From the NCBI GenBank assembly GCA_922989275.2, contig OV277866.1:30583246-30647245 (forward strand): DNA of 64,000 nucleotides, given 5' to 3'. Positions 50,878 to 60,915 of this stretch are shown here, piece by piece. Source of the DNA: Gari tellinella. Its lineage: Eukaryota; Mollusca; Bivalvia; Cardiida; Psammobiidae. The translations under genes and the position numbers were made by a program. Position 1 is the stretch's first letter. Every line of letters starts with the position of its first letter. The notes below the pieces were generated by a model that searched no databases, was not told the DNA's origin, and saw only the letters and a program-made list of their open reading frames with translations.

Positions 50878-51722
50878 AGGGCCACTATGGCCCTAAATCG
50901 CTCACCTGGTAACCATGTAACCATGTACACCGTGTGACCTAGTTTTTGACCGGGCATGACCCTCATTCTAACTTGACCTCGATTTCAATGAGACAAACAT
51001 TTTGTTCAAGTTTCATGAAGATTCAATGAATTTTGTAGTCTCTAGAGTCTTAACGAGGTTTTTGGATGATTTGACCTAGTGACCTAGTTTTTGACAAGAC
51101 ATCAGCCACATTTGAACTTTTGACCTATATTTCATTGAGGCAAACCTTTTCATCAAGTTTTATGAAGATCAAATGAAATTTGTAGTCTCTAGAGTGTTAA
51201 TAAGGTTTTTCGATGATTCGACCTAGTGACCTAGTTTTTGACCGGACATGACCCACATTTTAACTTGACCTAGATTTCATTAAGGCTAACATTTTGATGA
51301 AGTTTCATGAAGATCCAATGAAATTTGTAGTCTCTAGAGTGTTAACAAGGTTTTTTGAAGATTTGACCTAGTGACCTAGTTTTTGACCGGACATGACCCA
51401 CATTCGAACTTGGCCTAGATTTCATTGAGGCAATCATGTTGATGAAGTTTCATGAAGATCCAATGAAATTTGTAGCCTCTAGAGTGTTAACAAGGTTTTT
51501 CGATAATTTGACCAAGTGACCTAGTTTTTGACCGGACATGACCCACTTTCAAACTTGACCTAGATTTCATTGAGGCAAACATTGTGACCAAGTTTCATCA
51601 AGATCCAATAAGATTTGAACCTGCTAGAGTGTTAACGAACAATTGTGGACGGACGCACGGACAGACGACGGACATCCAGCGATCCTAAAAGCTCACCTTG
51701 GCACTACGTGCCAGGTGAGCTA
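50875..51722 (+). mobile_element. Family D, complete
   Basis: ACAAGGGCCACTATGGCCC, subterminal GCTCACCTGG, five tandem units of GTGACCTAGTTTTTGACC..GACATGACCCACATT..TTGACCTAGATTTCATTGAGGC..TTTCATGAAGATCCAATGA..GTAGTCTCTAGAGTGTTAACAAGG at about 145 bp. Then GGACGGACGCACGGACAGACGACGGAC and the 3' stem-loop CTCACCTTGGCACTACGTGCCAGGTGAG with CTAAAA. The ends are mirror-related: GCTCACCTGG / CCAGGTGAGC. Confidence 0.9.
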
Positions 51723-52000
51723 AAAAAAAACACTTTGTTTTTAATCATGCCATCGATCTTTTAATTATTTGACTCATTTTAAAAATGATTTTACATAACA
51801 ATTTTATAATCTTGGTAATAATATTGGAAGGATTTCCATGTTTCCATGCATCTCAATATTGTATCATTTTTATTGTGAATGTAGTTATTTGTCTTTCTCG
51901 CTTTGTAGGTACATTTATATAATTTCATGTGAAGCGCTTTTGAAAGCACAACTCCTGCGTGAAAAGATCGCTATATAAATTGGGTATAGTAATAATAATA

Positions 52001-52124
52001 ATACTCATTAGAATCTTTTCGAAGAGACAATTCTAATGAGTAGTAACACCATAGGATTTGGTGCTGAAAATAAATGAGAACATTTTGGATTTGTTCAGTT
52101 TACTCCCTCTTATCTGGAGCCCTG
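52001..52124 (+). mobile_element. Family B, left half lost
   Basis: ACTCATTAGAATCTTTTCGAAGAGACAATTCTAATGAGTAG..CTCTTATCTGGAGCCCTG. It follows an (AATA)n tract. Confidence 0.8.
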
Positions 52125-52262
52125 TATATATAACCCCTTGTATGCTGAACGAGTGGGGTCTACACTTTTTGCAAATACTTTTTTTTTTTTGAAAGAGGAT
52201 TAACTCTTTCCTCCCTGAAATTCCAGTTTCCATCTAAGTCTAGTCCATTTCTGACTTTAAAG

Positions 52263-52795
52263 CGACTCGCAACCGGATGGTGTACTTGTCAAAATAAAAT
52301 AAAATACTCAAATAAAAGCAAATTTGTGGCATTATTTGGCTTCTGACATTAAAAAAATATGATCAGTCCAAAAAAAGTCTCAAGAATCGTCACCGAATCT
52401 TAGATTTTTAGATATTTTCCATCGTTTTTCTATACCGACTAGTAGACGGTATAGTTGTTGCTGTTGCTTCTCTACACGGGCTCAGACATAAACACGAGCC
52501 GAATTACGAAGTTGTATGCACTTTCGACCGCAACACATTGAAATACGTTAAATCGATCCGAGATAAACGGATAGTTCCGTGGTCCATTGGTCTAAGCGGT
52601 TTCCCCTATTTTGCCTTCTGTCCGCCAATGCCGGGCCATGGGTTCGAATCCCACCAGAGACCAATATTTTTTTTATTGAAATTCATTTTTTTTAAACAGA
52701 ATTTCTTATCCTAAACTAATTCTTTACCATTTATATAAGCGTTTGACACATATTTACAAATTACTATTTTTAATGCACCATCTGGTTGCGAGTCG
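52263..52795. mobile_element. Element I, hAT-type MITE with tRNA-like insert
   Basis: 533 bp. CGACTCGCAACCGGATGGTG and CACCATCTGGTTGCGAGTCG match at 19 of 20 positions. The 8-bp direct repeat CTTTAAAG flanks it (52255-52262, 52796-52803), the duplication length of hAT transposons. Because CTTTAAAG is itself palindromic, the exact cut could shift by a base. No transposase. Contains a tRNA-like unit and a downstream T-run. Confidence 0.88.
52574..52662 (+). pseudogene. tRNA-like sequence in element I
   Basis: GGTCCATTGGTCTAAGCGG is A-box/D-arm-like. CATGGGTTCGAATCCCACC has a good T stem (TGGG/CCCA) with the invariant TTCGAAT loop. AGAGACC follows, then ATATTTTTTTT, a Pol III-type terminator. 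The 5' strand GTTCCGT pairs poorly with the expected acceptor 3' strand, and the middle is too long for a class I tRNA (a long-variable-arm Ser/Leu ancestor is possible). A working tRNA gene is unlikely. Confidence 0.6.
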
Positions 52796-53330
52796 CTTTA
52801 AAGGGTTGTTTTTGTCAATGTTTGGCATTGTGACAAACAGTGAAGACCCTGATCAGAGGGCTCCTTTCGGAGCCCTCTGATCTGGCTCTTCACTGTTTGT
52901 ATAGGACATGTGTACTATTCACATGTACACTGTTTGAAAAGGATGCCTATATGCCGGACTAGGGTTCAAAGAGTTAATCGAGTTGCAAGTACAAAGAAAG
53001 AATGTATCACATTTCTCAAAAACTTGATCAAGATTCAGACTGAATTTTGTCTGTATTCAGGGGAAACAATCTTTATTTCAAGATCTTTGTATTAACTAAG
53101 ACATTTAATTTTATTGTTTTTTGTTTTTAAATTTTCCCTTTTGATCTTTTGATCTTTTTAAAAACCTTTTGACTACAGTTTTTATTTTATTTTTATTCCG
53201 ATTCACATCAATGCATGTTATGAAAAGATTTGAGGTAGAATTATTTTGGCCGACTCTTATCCAACCTTCAAAACATCTGTTTCTATCCCAGAGTCTGTTT
53301 CTTTATAATTTTGAAGACACTTGTAACCAT

Positions 53331-53773
53331 TTAACCCATTACACCATCAATACACCTTTTTACACCTTTAATCAATTCCTCTTCTGAAGAAAAATCTTTT
53401 TCTATATTCTAGCAGATATTAGCTTAACTCTTTCCTCCCTGAAACTTTAAATGGACAATTCCAGTTTCCATTTAAATCTAGTTCATTTATGACTTTTAAG
53501 GGTTGTTTTTGTCAATGTTTGGCATTATGACAAACAGTGAATACCCTGATCAGAGGGCTCCTAGGAGCCCTCTGATCTGGGTCTTCACTGTTTGCATAAA
53601 ACAAGTGTACTATTCAAATGTACACTGTTTGCAAAGGACGCCAATATGCGGGACTAGGGTTCAAAGGGTTAAAGCAGGCTAAAAGTAAAGCAGAATGCTA
53701 CTTTACTTTCATCCTGCTTTAAGAGGTAATTACATATCTTCAAAACTAGAAACAGTTTATGGGGTTATGGGTT
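53331..53773 (+). mobile_element. Family A split by H
   Basis: TTAACCCATTACACCATCAATAC..AGCAGATATTAGCTTAA, then H, then TTAAAGCAGGCTAAAAG..AACAGTTTATGGGGTTATGGGTT. Same H target as in the A copies at 22402 and 28971. Confidence 0.88.
53424..53672 (+). mobile_element. Family H inside A
   Basis: TTAACTCTTTCCTCCCTGAAAC..GGGACTAGGGTTCAAAGGGTTAA, hairpin tip CTCCTAGGAG without loop. TTAA at both ends. Confidence 0.93.
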
Positions 53774-53777
53774 CAAC

Positions 53778-53981
53778 TTAAACCCAGGTTGAAAGTAATC
53801 CAGAATGCATCTTAAGGCACATTTGGCTTTACTTTCACCCTGCTTTATGCTATATATCTACTAGGATACAGAAAATATTTCTTGTGGTGCATTATCATGA
53901 CTGTATAAGGTGGAACTATTTTCTTCAGTGGAGGAATAAATTAATGGCATAAAAAGTCATATTTATAAAGTAATGGGTAAA
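53778..53981 (-). mobile_element. Family A, left end lost
   Basis: CTTAAACCCAGGTTGAAAGTAATCCAG..CTTTCACCCTGCTTTATGC..TTATAAAGTAATGGGTAA. Confidence 0.78.
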
Positions 53982-54046
53982 GAAAATCCAGTTTGGCTCC
54001 ATTATCAGATTAATAATTGGGCCATTTCATATTTGATCTGACACAA

Positions 54047-54480
54047 CAGTCAAACTCGGTTAAATCATACATACCCATATTGCAAAGTTAAAACGTGGTC
54101 TAGCCAGGTTTTAACTTTGAAATATGGGTATGTTTGTCTTAACCCTTTCCCCCATAGAAGCGACTTTTAGCGTATTTAATTTATTCCTCTGCTGAAGAAA
54201 ATAGTTCCAGTTTATACCCTCATGAACAATAACCATTACAAATATTATATATAGCCTAGCAGATTTTAGCTTAAAGCAGGCTGAAAGTAAAGCAGAATGT
54301 GCCTTAAGGCACATTCTGCTTTACTTTCAACCTGCTTTAAGTGGTCACCTGTTTTTTAAAACTAGAAACAGGCTATGAGGTAAAGGGTTAACTGAGCATA
54401 CAATTATGCAGTTCATGTGTCGAACTATCGGATCATCGGATGGTTCGAATTTGGGAGTTCAAGATATCGAAGTTGGACTG
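54047..54480. mobile_element. Element O carrying A
   Basis: CAGTCAAACTCGGTTAAATC has lost the GAACTTC segment of the left end. Palindrome AAAGTTAAAACGTGGTCTAGCCAGGTTTTAACTTT. After A, GCAGTTCATGTGTCGAACTATCGG..GGGAGTTCAAGATATCGAAGTTGGACTG ends the element. The right part matches O at 12893-13326. Confidence 0.88.
54139..54391 (+). mobile_element. Family A inside O, proven TTAA duplication
   Basis: TTAACCCTTTCCCCCATAGAAGCG..GGCTATGAGGTAAAGGGTTAA, tip GTGCCTTAAGGCAC. Filled site GTCTTAA..TTAACTGAGCAT versus the empty O site GACTTAACCTAGCATG at 13236-13251. Clean single-TTAA empty site. Confidence 0.95.
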
Positions 54481-54863
54481 TACTTCAAGAGCTCTCCAGT
54501 CAGGGTCTTCAGTGTTTGGAATACTTCATATAATTCTATAAGTCCAACAAAACTGGTCAGACGGATTACGCATGATGGACATTGAAGGATTGCAAAAGCT
54601 CATCCTGAGCTAAAAATCCGTAAAGTTGAAAATTTATCATAACAAAAGCATGTAAAGCAACGTAAAATCAAAACAAATAAAAGCATGTATCATTGATTTC
54701 CATCCCTTTTGAAGCATAAAGGGTCAGTGGCACATGCAGGTTTGTACTTTATCCTACTGATCAATCATTAGATAATCAAGCTTCTGATCTCACCAACCAC
54801 TTAGCAGATATGAACACCAGATTAACAAACAGTGTGGAAATGCAAGTACCCACTATAGCAGTA
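54481..54863. other. No gene or repeat recognised
   Basis: Short AT-rich interval. CAAGAGCTCTCCAGTCAGGGTCTTCAGTGTTTGG (54485-54518) is a single arm of an H-type hairpin. Confidence 0.5.
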
Positions 54864-55107
54864 ATACATAGCCTGTTTCTAGTTTTGAAGATATGTGACC
54901 ACTTAAAGCAGGTTGAAGGTAAAGCAGAATGTGCCTCAAGGCACATTCTGCTTTACTTTCAGCCTGCTTTAAGCTATTAATATCTGCTAGAATGTAGGAA
55001 ATATTTCTTATGATTCTTACTTGTGACAGTATTAATTGGAAATATTTTCTTCAGTGGAGGAATGAATTAAAGGCATAAAAAGGTGTATTTATGGGATAAT
55101 GGGTTAA
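54864..55107 (-). mobile_element. Family A, left end decayed
   Basis: ATACATAGCCTGTTTCTAG..TTATGGGATAATGGGTTAA, tip GTGCCTCAAGGCAC. The right TTAA is shared with the next copy. Confidence 0.88.
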
Positions 55108-55358
55108 CCCGTTACCACATAAAACACTTTTTTACCCCTTAAATCTATTCCTCTGCAGATGAAAGTAGTTCCATTTTATACAGTCATGAAAATGCACCAG
55201 GAAAAAATGTTTATATATATATCCTAGCAGATTGTAGCATAAAGCATATTGGAAGAAAACAAGAATGCACCTTTAGGTGCATTCTGCTTTGCTTCCAACC
55301 TGCTTTATTTGGTCACCTATCTTCAATTCTAGAAAAAGGCCATGGGGTAATGGGTTAA
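55104..55358 (+). mobile_element. Family A, full length
   Basis: TTAACCCGTTACCACATAAAAC..GGCCATGGGGTAATGGGTTAA. Arms AAGCATATTGGAAGAAAAC and GCTTCCAACCTGCTTTA, tip GCACCTTTAGGTGC (matched change). Back to back with the preceding A through one TTAA. Confidence 0.92.
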
Positions 55359-55391
55359 CAGAAATGTAGTTGATGGTGAGACAACTGTACA

Positions 55392-55583
55392 GAGGGCTCC
55401 AGATAAGTAGAGTTTTTCAAAAACTAAAATCTTTATTTTTGCATTAAACCCTAAGGTGTCACTACTCATTAGAATCGTCTCTTCTAGACAATTCTAATGA
55501 GTAGTAACACCATAGGATTTGGTGCTGAAATGAGTCAGAAAATGTTGGATTTGTGTGGAAAACTCCCTCTTATCTGGAGCCCT
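55392..55583 (+). mobile_element. Family B, complete, with GTACAG duplication
   Basis: AGGGCTCCAGATAAGTAGAG..CTCTTATCTGGAGCCCT between GTACAG copies (left at 55386-55391, right at 55584-55589). Tip GTCTCTTCTAGAC. Confidence 0.9.
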
Positions 55584-55589
55584 GTACAG

Positions 55590-56265
55590 TATATAGGAGC
55601 TGCCTGATATTGGTCTACATTATTCTCAACAAGCATCACTATAGGCTAACAACAGAATGACAACAAGTCATTTTCAGGAGACGTCTCATTATGTTTGATA
55701 TGTGACTCAGCTTCTAAAACTGATATGAATCTGAAGGGACATTTCCGCATCGAAAGTCAAATACCTTTTATGATCCATATTGTTTGTTGTCTAAAATTAC
55801 ACTTGCGTATGATTAAAAAACTTTTTATGGCAAAATAATTAGAAGTAATTATGCACAATTGTCGCACAAGATGCAAAACTTAACAGGAAAACCCCACTCA
55901 ACTTAGCTACACAATAACGACAGAAGGCACTTTGGGCAAAGAAGCGAAACAGCAAAAAATATTTCAAGGCAAAGAAAAATATGATAATTAGCGACATGCT
56001 AATAAAAGGAATGATGAAGGATGCATCATTCGTTGTATTATGGTCTGCATTATGCAGAAGCTGCATATATCTATACACCTGCCCCATGAGAAATATCATT
56101 AGCAGAGGAGCTTTCTACTTATAGTCTTATTGTAAAAATAAGAGGACATATGCTGCTAGGACACAGGTGATGGAACAGTGTAGACCCTGATGTGGCCCAA
56201 ATTTAGTCTGAAGACATGTGTATGTATCCAGCAAATTTACAGGAATTCAATGGACAATGTTGATC
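55590..56265. other. No gene recognised
   Basis: An 86-codon minus frame at 55839-56099 encodes a hydrophobic stretch (SMSLIIIFFFALKYFLLFRFF). AT-rich DNA gives such frames by chance; no family signature. Confidence 0.45.
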
Positions 56266-56586
56266 ATTTAACCAATTACTCCATAGATACATTTTTTATA
56301 TTGCTCCACTTAGATAACAGATCCACTTTAACCCTTTACCCAATAGCTTATTTCTAGTTTTGAAGATAGGTGACCACTTAAAGCAGACTGAAAGTAAAGC
56401 AGAATGTGCCTTAAGGCACATTCTGCTTTACTTTCAGCCTTCTTTAAGCTATAATCTGCTAGAATTTACAAAATGTTTCTTACTTATATTCATTTTCATG
56501 GTTGTTAAAATTGGAACTATTTTCTTAATTCAATGACTGAATAAATTCAATGCGCTAAAAGGCGCTTCTATGGTGGAAAGGGTTAA
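56266..56586 (-). mobile_element. Family A, full length, beside an A stub
   Basis: 56269-56328 is a plus-order A left end (TTAACCAATTACTCCATAGATAC..TTGCTCCACTTAG). At its TTAA begins TTAACCCTTTACCCAATAGC..CTTCTATGGTGGAAAGGGTTAA (56328-56586), a full minus copy with tip GTGCCTTAAGGCAC. Confidence 0.88.
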
Positions 56587-56589
56587 ACA

Positions 56590-56962
56590 GTCATTAATAT
56601 GCACCATAACAAATATTTTCTCATACACTTAAGCCACAGATTGTAGCTTAAATCTAAGCTGGCTGAAAATAAAAGCAGAATGCTCGTTAAGAAATATTTT
56701 CATCAGCCTGCTTTAACCCATTATTCCATAGCCTATTTCAAGTTTCAAAGATAGGTATCCGCTTAAAGCAGGTTGAAAGTAAAGCAGAATGCCCCTTAAG
56801 GCACATTCTGCTTTTCTTTCAGCCTGCTTTAAGCTACCATCTGCTAGGATATGGAAAAAATAAATTAGGATAAATATTCAACTGTATAAATTGGAATTAT
56901 TTTCTACAGTGGACGAATAAATTAAAGGCGTAAAAAGGCGTAATTATGTGGTTATGGGTTAA
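56590..56962 (-). mobile_element. Family A inserted in an older A
   Basis: The older plus fragment (ATGCACCATAACAAATATTTTC..TAGCTTAAATCTAAGCTGG..TTTTCATCAGCCTGC) is interrupted at its TTTAA by TTAACCCATTATTCCATAGC..ATGTGGTTATGGGTTAA (56713-56962), tip GCCCCTTAAGGCAC. Confidence 0.82.
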
Positions 56963-57248
56963 AAAGCCAATCTGTCTTCAATTCTGAAAACAAGCAAGGG
57001 AAGTTAGGGTTAAGGTGGACAGTAATTCAATGCAGTGAGAGTAAACAGATGTTTTTCTTCATCTTAAACCATGGACAAGGATGTATTATGCTCAGACTAA
57101 ACAACCAATATTTAAATTAAAATCAAAATGACAGCTAGGCCATGCATGCATGTCAGTTATGACATTTGACCTCCGAATGACCTTGAACTGACACACTTAT
57201 ATTATGCATGCCAAATATGTGAACTATCATATACTTCAGACATTATGC

Positions 57249-57499
57249 TTAACCCATTACCTTATAAATACACCTTTTTACACCTCTTATTTATTCCACA
57301 ACTGAAGAAAATAGTTCATTTATACTGTCATGAATATGTACGATAAGAAATATTTCTTTATCCTAGCAGATTATAAATTAGCTTAAAGTAGATTGAAAGT
57401 AAAGCAGAATGTGCCTTAAGGCACATTCTGCCTTACTTTCAACCTGCATTAGGTGGTCACCTATCTTTATTACTAGAAACAGGCTATGGAGTAAAGGGT
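57249..57499 (+). mobile_element. Family A, full length
   Basis: TTAACCCATTACCTTATAAATAC..AGGCTATGGAGTAAAGGGTGA, tip GTGCCTTAAGGCAC. The right TTAA is mutated. Confidence 0.9.
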
Positions 57500-57598
57500 G
57501 ACATATTTCAGGCTATTCATCTGATTATTAAGACTTAGTTCTTCCTTTGTAAAAAAAAAACTTCGACTCCAAGAATGTCTGCTGAAAATAGTACCTAC

Positions 57599-57801
57599 TT
57601 AACCCTTTACCCCATAAATAAGCCTTTTTACGCCTATAATTAATTCGTTCACTGAATAAAATATTTCCAATTTATAAAGTCTTGAATAATGTTCCATACG
57701 AAATATTTTCTATATCCTAAAGCTTAAAGCAGGCTTTAAGTTCAACCTACTTTAAGTTGTCACCTTTCTTCAATACTAGAAACTACGGGGTAATGGGTTA
57801 A
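57599..57801 (+). mobile_element. Family A, hairpin tip deleted
   Basis: TTAACCCTTTACCCCATAAATAAG..AACTACGGGGTAATGGGTTAA. AAAGCAGGCTTTAAGTTCAACCTACTTTAAG: only the base of the hairpin remains. Confidence 0.88.
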
Positions 57802-58894
57802 ATTTTCCATACTTTAGCTTCAAAATTTACTGGAAAGGGCTTGTATAAAGGGAGGTAACTTAATTGATTTACACACAATGAATAATCTCCTCTACTTCCA
57901 GGGCTCCAAAAACTCAAATCTATATTTCCGTTTGAAACCCTATGGTGTCACTACTCAATAGAATCATCTCGAAGAGATGATTCTAATGAATAGTAACACC
58001 ATAGGATTTGATTGTGAAATAAGTGAAACAAGAGCCCCATGGGGCATATGTCGCTCACCTGAGAATAGCTGTACATCAAAATGGAGATAATGATTTATGT
58101 CCAGGACGGGGTCATTTTTTACCCGAGGGGCATAATTTGAACAATCTTAATAGAGGACCTGTAGATGATGCTATGTTCCAAATATCTAAGATCAGGGTAC
58201 TAGGGTTCTAGACATGAAGATTTTTTTTAAGTTTCCATTGAAAAAATCTATTTTTAGCTCCTGTGACCTACATATGCAACAGACTGGAACCATTTGAACA
58301 AAATAGATAAAGGACATCTAGAAGTAACACCATGCCGAATATCAAAGCTCTGGCTATATTAGCTTCAGAAAAGAAGACGTTTGAAAACTGTGACCCCCGG
58401 GTGGGGCTAATTTTGACCCCAGGGGCATAATTTGTACAAACTTGATAGAGGACCTGTAGATGATATGCAATCGACCAGAACCATTTGAACCTTATTGGTA
58501 TAGGACATCTAAAAGTGTCACCATGCCAGATATCAAAGCTCTGGCCATATTATTTTCAGAGGAGAAGACGTTGGAAAATTTCACTATATAACTCTATGTA
58601 AAACTGTGACCCCCGGGGCGGGGCCAATTTTGACCCCAGGGGCATAGTTTGTACAAACTTGATAGAGGACCTGTAGATGATGCTATGTGACAAATGTCTA
58701 AGATCTGGCCCTTGTAGTTTCAGACAAGAAGATTTTTTAAGATTTCCTTATTTTTTCACTTGGTTGCCATGGCAACCAGAGTTCTACATTGTTTTTAATT
58801 CTTTGAACAATTTTGAAACAACTTGACCCAAGGAACATGGTTGAAATCTTTTCAGCAATATATGAGGAGATGTCATTTGAAGCAATTGTTAAAG

Positions 58895-58993
58895 ACAACA
58901 ATGACTGTATAAAGTGAAATTATTTTCTTCTGTGGAAGAATAAATTAAAGACATAAAAAGGAATATGTATGCGTTAATAGGTTAATAAATATC
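58895..58993 (-). mobile_element. Family A right-half fragment in C
   Basis: AATGACTGTATAAAGTGAAATTATTTTCTTCTGTGG..AGACATAAAAAGG..GCGTTAATAGGTTAA. Confidence 0.72.
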
Positions 58994-59480
58994 ATTATTT
59001 ACATTTTCTAAATATAGGAAACTATATGTAAATGAGTGGCAAATTTGGATCCAGATTAGATGCAGCATTATGTGGCATCTGACCTGGATCCATACTGTTT
59101 ATGGCCAAGAATTAATTGTGGACTGATAGACAGAAAGATAAACAAACAAACAAACAGACAGACCAAAAGTAATATGCCTTGAACTAAGTTGTGCTTGAGC
59201 ATAAAATAGCAGACATCATAATTTCTGCTATGTATCTCAGTGACCTGAGTTCAGAGCTAGCTTTGGGTCAGTTATGCAATAAGAGACCGTCTCAGGGAGA
59301 ACTGACTATTATCATGCTGAACTGTTGTCTGCTCCAAATGTTTGTATGTGAAATATGTAAAAAATAATAACTTATATTTTCTAAATATAAGAAAATATGT
59401 AAATGAGTGGCAAATAGTTTAGATCCAGATTAGATGCTGCATTATGTGGCATCTGACCTGGATCCAAACTGTTTGCAAAT
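58994..59480. repeat. Two P-type hairpins as a direct duplication
   Basis: 58990-59102 and 59362-59475 share TTTTCTAAATATA..AATGAGTGGCAAA..GATCCAGATTAGATGC..GCATTATGTGGCATCTGACCTGGATCC. The spacing is about 370 bp. The interval holds TTATCATGCTGAACTGTTGTCTGC, the usual start of a P variant. Confidence 0.75.
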
Positions 59481-59875
59481 ATAGGTGATTTAGTATAAGG
59501 GTGCTTGAAACCCTGCTTAAACCTTCAGTAAAACAGTATAACCTGAATAAAGCGGCAATGAATCCTGCATAAAGCGGCAATGAAAAAATCCCTATGGTGA
59601 ATCCCTATGGTCAGTTTTAGTTTTGATATTAACAATTTTGAGAGAGAATCACCAGGAGATACTAAAAAACAAATATCAAAGCTGTGGGCCTAGCAGTTTT
59701 TTACAAGAAGATTGTTTAAAGTTTTTCACTTTTTTAAATAAATTACAATAAGTAGTCCACTTGAAAGTTTCATTTTAACAATTTCTGTAGAGAAGCATCC
59801 AAGGAACATCATGAGCAGTTTGAATCCGCCCTACAATCCCCGGGTTCAGAGGAGATGTCGTTTGAAGTAAAAGTG

Positions 59876-59930
59876 AACGGACAGACGGACAGACGGACGG
59901 ACGGACAGACGGACAGACGGACAGACGTAC
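59876..59930. repeat. GGAC/GACA microsatellite of C
   Basis: GGACAGACGGACAGACGGACGG and similar repeats, placed just before the 3' stem-loop as in D and HINE elements. A 61-codon minus frame (SVCPSVRPSV) comes from this tract. Confidence 0.9.
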
Positions 59931-60025
59931 TACGGACAATGAGCGGTCACAATAGCTCACCTTGAGCCTTCGGCTCAGGTGAGCTAAAAATGCTGGATTT
60001 GTGCAGTTTACTCCCCAGTCTCCTA

Positions 60026-60277
60026 CCGTTAATATTCCTCAGAATCTTCTCATTGAAATGATTCTGAAGAGCAATCTTACAGTGGAGATGATGTTATTCT
60101 TTCCCGATGAAATGAAACAAAGATTACCTTTGCAAACAATATGGATCTAGATGAGAGGTCCCTTTAACACATCAGAATTAATTAACACTCACTTTTGACA
60201 ATAAAATTCTGCTTTATTCTTTATGCTGTATCAAGTAATCATGCATATTTTATTCTTCTTTCCTCTATGGGTATTCT
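60026..60277. other. No gene recognised
   Basis: AATCTTCTCATTGAAATGATTCTGAAGA is a short B-like stem remnant (60050-60080). The rest is unassigned. Confidence 0.45.
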
Positions 60278-60318
60278 TTAACCCCTTTACTTCATAGATA
60301 TGCCTTTTTACTCATTAA

Positions 60319-60567
60319 TTAACCATTTCCCCCATAGAAGCACCTTTTAGCGCATTCAGTTTATTCTTGCTCTGAAGAAAATAGTTCCAATTTATACATT
60401 CATAAATATGTATAATACAAATATTTTCTATATTCTAGCAGATGATAGCTTAAAGCAGGCTGAAAGTAAAGCAGAATGCGCTTTTGGCGCATTCTGCTTT
60501 ACTTTCAACCTGCTTTAAGTGGACACCTATATTCAATACTAGAGATATGCTATGTGGGAAAGGGTTA
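60319..60567 (+). mobile_element. Family A, inner copy 1
   Basis: TTAACCATTTCCCCCATAGAAGC..GATATGCTATGTGGGAAAGGGTTAA, tip GCGCTTTTGGCGC. Inserted at the ATTAATTAATT of the outer A. Confidence 0.93.
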
Positions 60568-60663
60568 AATTACAACTTAATTCAATTCCATGCAATAAGG
60601 AATGTGCAACAATAGAAATATTGTCTATACTCTAGCAAATGGAAAGTTAAAGCAGGTTGAAAG

Positions 60664-60915
60664 TTAACCAATTACACCATAGCTTATTTCTAGTAGTTAA
60701 GATATGTGACCTATTAAAGCAGGTTGAAAGTAAAGCAGAATGTGTCCTAGGGTGCATTCTGCTTTACTTTCAGCCTGCTTTAAGTTACTATCTGCTAGGA
60801 TATAGAAAATATTTCTTATGGTACATATTCAAGACAGTATAAAATGGAACTATTTTCTTTGGCGGATGAATAAAATGAATGCGATAAAAGTCGCTTCTAT
60901 AAGGGAAAGGGTTAA
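60664..60915 (-). mobile_element. Family A, inner copy 2
   Basis: TTAACCAATTACACCATAGC..CTTCTATAAGGGAAAGGGTTAA, arms TTAAAGCAGGTTGAAAG..CTTTCAGCCTGCTTTAAG, tip GTGTCCTAGGGTGC. Inserted at GAAAGTTAAGCAGA of the outer A (consensus GAAAGTAAAGCAGA, where one base change created TTAA). Confidence 0.92.

Larger units (their letters stand above)
52200..52977 (+). mobile_element. Family H carrying element I
   Basis: TTAACTCTTTCCTCCCTGAAATTCC..CTGACTTTAAAG, then I, then CTTTAAAGGGTTGTTTTTGTC..GGACTAGGGTTCAAAGAGTTAA. Other H copies read GACTTTTAAGGGTTG, the empty site for I. Confidence 0.9.
58028..59986 (+). mobile_element. Family C inside B
   Basis: ACAAGAGCCCCATGGGGC, GCTCACCTGAG, two to three internal units, and GGTTGCCATGGCAACC to about 58890. 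Then foreign A and P-type DNA (58895-59500). C-like sequence returns (TTTACAAGAAGATTG..GAGGAGATGTCGTTTGAAG), then the (GGACAGAC)n tract and the stem-loop TTGAGCCTTCGGCTCAGGTGAGCTA. The CTT/AAG tip differs from C at 36600 (TTT/GGC). Confidence 0.82.
57899..60025 (+). mobile_element. Family B split by C
   Basis: AGGGCTCCAAAAACTC..AATCATCTCGAAGAGATGATT..ACACCATAGGATTTGATTGTGAAATAAGTGAA, then C, then AAAATGCTGGATTTGTGCAGTTTACTCCCC. Intact B reads GTGAGAAAATGTTGGATTTGT, so C landed in the A tract. Confidence 0.85.

Noticed and set aside
52574..52662. Functional tRNA gene
   Set aside because: T arm and B box are good but the acceptor stem does not pair and the length is abnormal; called tRNA-like only.
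55839..56099. Membrane protein on the minus strand
   Set aside because: Hydrophobic runs such as LIIIFFFALKYFLLF are expected from AT-rich DNA; no family signal.
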